Assembly: GCA_964625525.1 (NCBI GenBank)
Contig: CAZVEE010000003.1
Coordinates: forward strand, 1-64,000
DNA: 64,000 nt
DNA from: CAZVEE01 sp964625525
Lineage (GTDB): Bacteria > Pseudomonadota > Alphaproteobacteria > JAJFIK01
Direction: 5' to 3'
Both the position numbers and the translations under genes were made by a program. Shown here piece by piece: positions 62,392 through 64,000 of the stretch; positions within the stretch are counted from its first letter, which is position 1, and the number at the start of each line of letters is the position of its first letter. Below the pieces are notes generated by a model. That model did no database searches and was not told the origin of the DNA. It worked only from the letters and a program-made list of their open reading frames with translations.

Positions 62392-64000
62392 ATGGCGGCG
62401 ATGGGACAGCAGCGCGGAATGTGGGCGCGGGCGGCGATGCTCTCGGCCAGCATGGTCTGCGTGCCGGCATTGGAGGCCTGGGCGGCGTCCGCCGAGATCA
62501 TCACGGTCACCGGCACGCGGCGGGAAGTCGCGCTCGACACCGTCGCCGGCAATATCGCCCGGCTCGACGGCAATACCGTTGCTTTCATCAATGCCGACCA
62601 TGTGGCCGAAACGCTGAATCGGCTTCCCGGGGTTTTTCTGCATCGCAATAGTGGTCAGGACATGTTGACGGCGATCCGCTCGCCGGTGCTCACGGGCGGG
62701 GCGGGAGCGGGCTCTTTTCTGTTCCTCGAAGACGGCGTGCCGTTGCGTGCCGCCGGTTTTGCCAATGTGAACGGCCTGTTTGAGGGGCTGACGGAACTCT
62801 CCGGGGCGGTGGAAGTGGTGCGCGGCCCGGGGAGCGCGCTTTATGGGTCAAACGCCGTCCACGGGTTAATCAATATCCTTACGCCGGCACCGACCGAGGA
62901 TCTGTCCGGTGGCTTGCGCCTGACCGGCGGCTCGTTCGGCCGGGTGAAAGGCCAGGCCCATCTTAGCGATACGATCGGCGCGGATGGTTTTTACGCGGGC
63001 TTGTACATCAATAGCGAGGGGGGCTGGCGTGACGATGCGGGCGTAGACCAGCAAAAGGCGCTGCTGCGTTGGGACCGGGAAGAGGGGCGCCTCAGCATTC
63101 AAACGACGCTCGCGGCTCATAACCTGAACCAGGAAACGGCCGGATTCATTCGCGGTGACGACGCGTACAAGAACTCTGCATTGGCGCGGACCAATCCGTC
63201 TCCGGACGGGTTTCGCGACGCTCAGGCCGTGCGGCTTGCTTCACGCATCGATTGGGCCCAAAGCGACAACCTGACCCTGTCGGTCACACCCTTTTTGCGC
63301 TGGAACGAGATGAGTTTCCGGCAGACATTCCTGCCCTCTCAGGCCATTGAGGAAAACGGCCATTGGAGCGTGGGTGCGCTCAGTGCGGCCTATTGGTCTT
63401 TTGAGGGGGGGCATGATCTCATTGTGGGCTTCGATACGGAAATCACGGACGGTTTCCTGTCGGAAGTGCAGGACCTGCCCGATATCGGCAGTTTCACCCA
63501 AGGCGTTCACTATGATTACGACGTGCTCGCCACTGTGGTGGCTGGCTATGTCCATGGCGAATGGCAGACCCTGCCGCGCTTACGCATCACCGGTGGCTTG
63601 CGGGTGGAGTACACGAATTATGACTACACCAACAATACAGACGCGAACACAGTGGGCCGGTTCCAGCGACCGGCCGACCGCGAGGACGATTTCATTACGG
63701 TGACGCCCAAGTTGGGTGCCATCTATGAGGCCAGTGATGAGATCGACCTGTTCGCGCGCTATGCTCGGGGTGCTCGGGCGCCGCAGACCACGGATCTGTA
63801 CCGCTTGCAGATCAATCAGCAGGTGGGCGATGTGGACGCGGAAACGCTCGATAGCATCGAGGCGGGCCTGCGAGGGAATTGGGGCTGGCTTACGGCGGAC
63901 ATTGCCGCTTATTATGCAGTGAAGCGGAACTTCTTCTTCCGGGACACGGACGGTTTCAATGTGCCGGATGGGCGGACCCGCCATGTGGGCGTTGAACTGG
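62392..64000 (+). CDS. TonB-dependent receptor, partial (runs off window end)
   Basis: This is an outer-membrane active transporter, open from ATG 62392 (AGAGGGGCGG upstream) through the last base, 536 codons visible. A signal peptide (MWARAAMLSASMVCVPALEA…) is followed by EIITVTGTRREVAL, a TonB-box-like start. The plug domain reads VAETLNRLPGVFLHRNSGQD, then EVVRGPGSALYGSNAVHGLI, the classic plug motif. Beta-barrel strands follow (LRLTGGSFGRVKGQAHLS). It could import siderophores, vitamin B12 or oligosaccharides; the substrate is not clear. The 3' end is missing. Confidence 0.92.
   Translation, partial: MAAMGQQRGMWARAAMLSASMVCVPALEAWAASAEIITVTGTRREVALDTVAGNIARLDGNTVAFINADHVAETLNRLPGVFLHRNSGQDMLTAIRSPVLTGGAGAGSFLFLEDGVPLRAAGFANVNGLFEGLTELSGAVEVVRGPGSALYGSNAVHGLINILTPAPTEDLSGGLRLTGGSFGRVKGQAHLSDTIGADGFYAGLYINSEGGWRDDAGVDQQKALLRWDREEGRLSIQTTLAAHNLNQETAGFIRGDDAYKNSALARTNPSPDGFRDAQAVRLASRIDWAQSDNLTLSVTPFLRWNEMSFRQTFLPSQAIEENGHWSVGALSAAYWSFEGGHDLIVGFDTEITDGFLSEVQDLPDIGSFTQGVHYDYDVLATVVAGYVHGEWQTLPRLRITGGLRVEYTNYDYTNNTDANTVGRFQRPADREDDFITVTPKLGAIYEASDEIDLFARYARGARAPQTTDLYRLQINQQVGDVDAETLDSIEAGLRGNWGWLTADIAAYYAVKRNFFFRDTDGFNVPDGRTRHVGVEL

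Overview
The window is high-GC, densely coded DNA from what looks like an alphaproteobacterium. The evidence for that is codon use, frequent GTG starts, a fused branched-chain-type 2-oxoacid dehydrogenase E1, Spinster-like MFS and PQQ-type sugar dehydrogenase genes, and a type I-like cellulose operon containing bcsQ and bcsD. I cannot place it below class from sequence alone. About 90 percent is coding. No rRNA, tRNA, IS element, prophage or CRISPR array was seen.

Almost everything relates to making, exporting and decorating an extracellular matrix. Positions 1-4.4 kb hold a Wza-like outer-membrane lipoprotein with a very long Pro/Ala/Arg-rich spacer, and a Wzc-like co-polymerase/BY-kinase. 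Positions 4.4-10.2 kb are a metabolic interlude: an ACP-acyltransferase-like protein, a fused E1 alpha/beta dehydrogenase, an MFS transporter and a nitrilase. After a roughly 1 kb structured non-coding leader, 11.2-22.3 kb is a cellulose operon: bcsP-like, bcsQ, a natural bcsA-bcsB fusion, bcsC and bcsD. A convergent GH8 cellulase (bcsZ) follows at 22.5-23.7 kb. Positions 24-26.7 kb hold a sugar dehydrogenase, a small membrane protein and a TyrA-like dehydrogenase.

From 27.2 kb to the end lies a second, Wzy-dependent heteropolysaccharide locus. It has a GT26 (WecG/TagA) transferase, a plant-like GDP-mannose 3,5-epimerase, a WbaP-like initiating phosphoglycosyltransferase, a Wzx-like flippase, GT4 and GT2 transferases, a Wzy/O-antigen-ligase-like polymerase, and a nucleotide-sugar module (glucose-1-phosphate cytidylyltransferase, SDR epimerase/dehydratase and two Zn-ribbon C-methyltransferase-like proteins). 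It also has a second Wzc-like kinase, and a TonB-dependent receptor that runs off the window end. Embedded in it are three tandem paralogous giant RTX proteins. Each carries an N-terminal nidogen-like domain, Calx-beta and cadherin-like modules and a Ca2+-binding repeat tail, and no type I secretion genes are nearby. A secreted beta-helix protein follows them. An unexplained AAA-type ATPase, a three-pass membrane protein and a LuxR regulator with a degenerate receiver domain sit inside the same block.

The most unusual points are these. The BcsA-BcsB fusion contains an in-frame start preceded by a ribosome-binding-like sequence, exactly before a BcsB signal peptide, and a PilZ domain lacking two c-di-GMP contact positions. 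The nidogen/RTX triplet shows modular copy-number variation. The ATPase, membrane protein and pseudo-receiver group has no assigned role. The CDP-sugar-type module lacks a recognisable 4,6-dehydratase.
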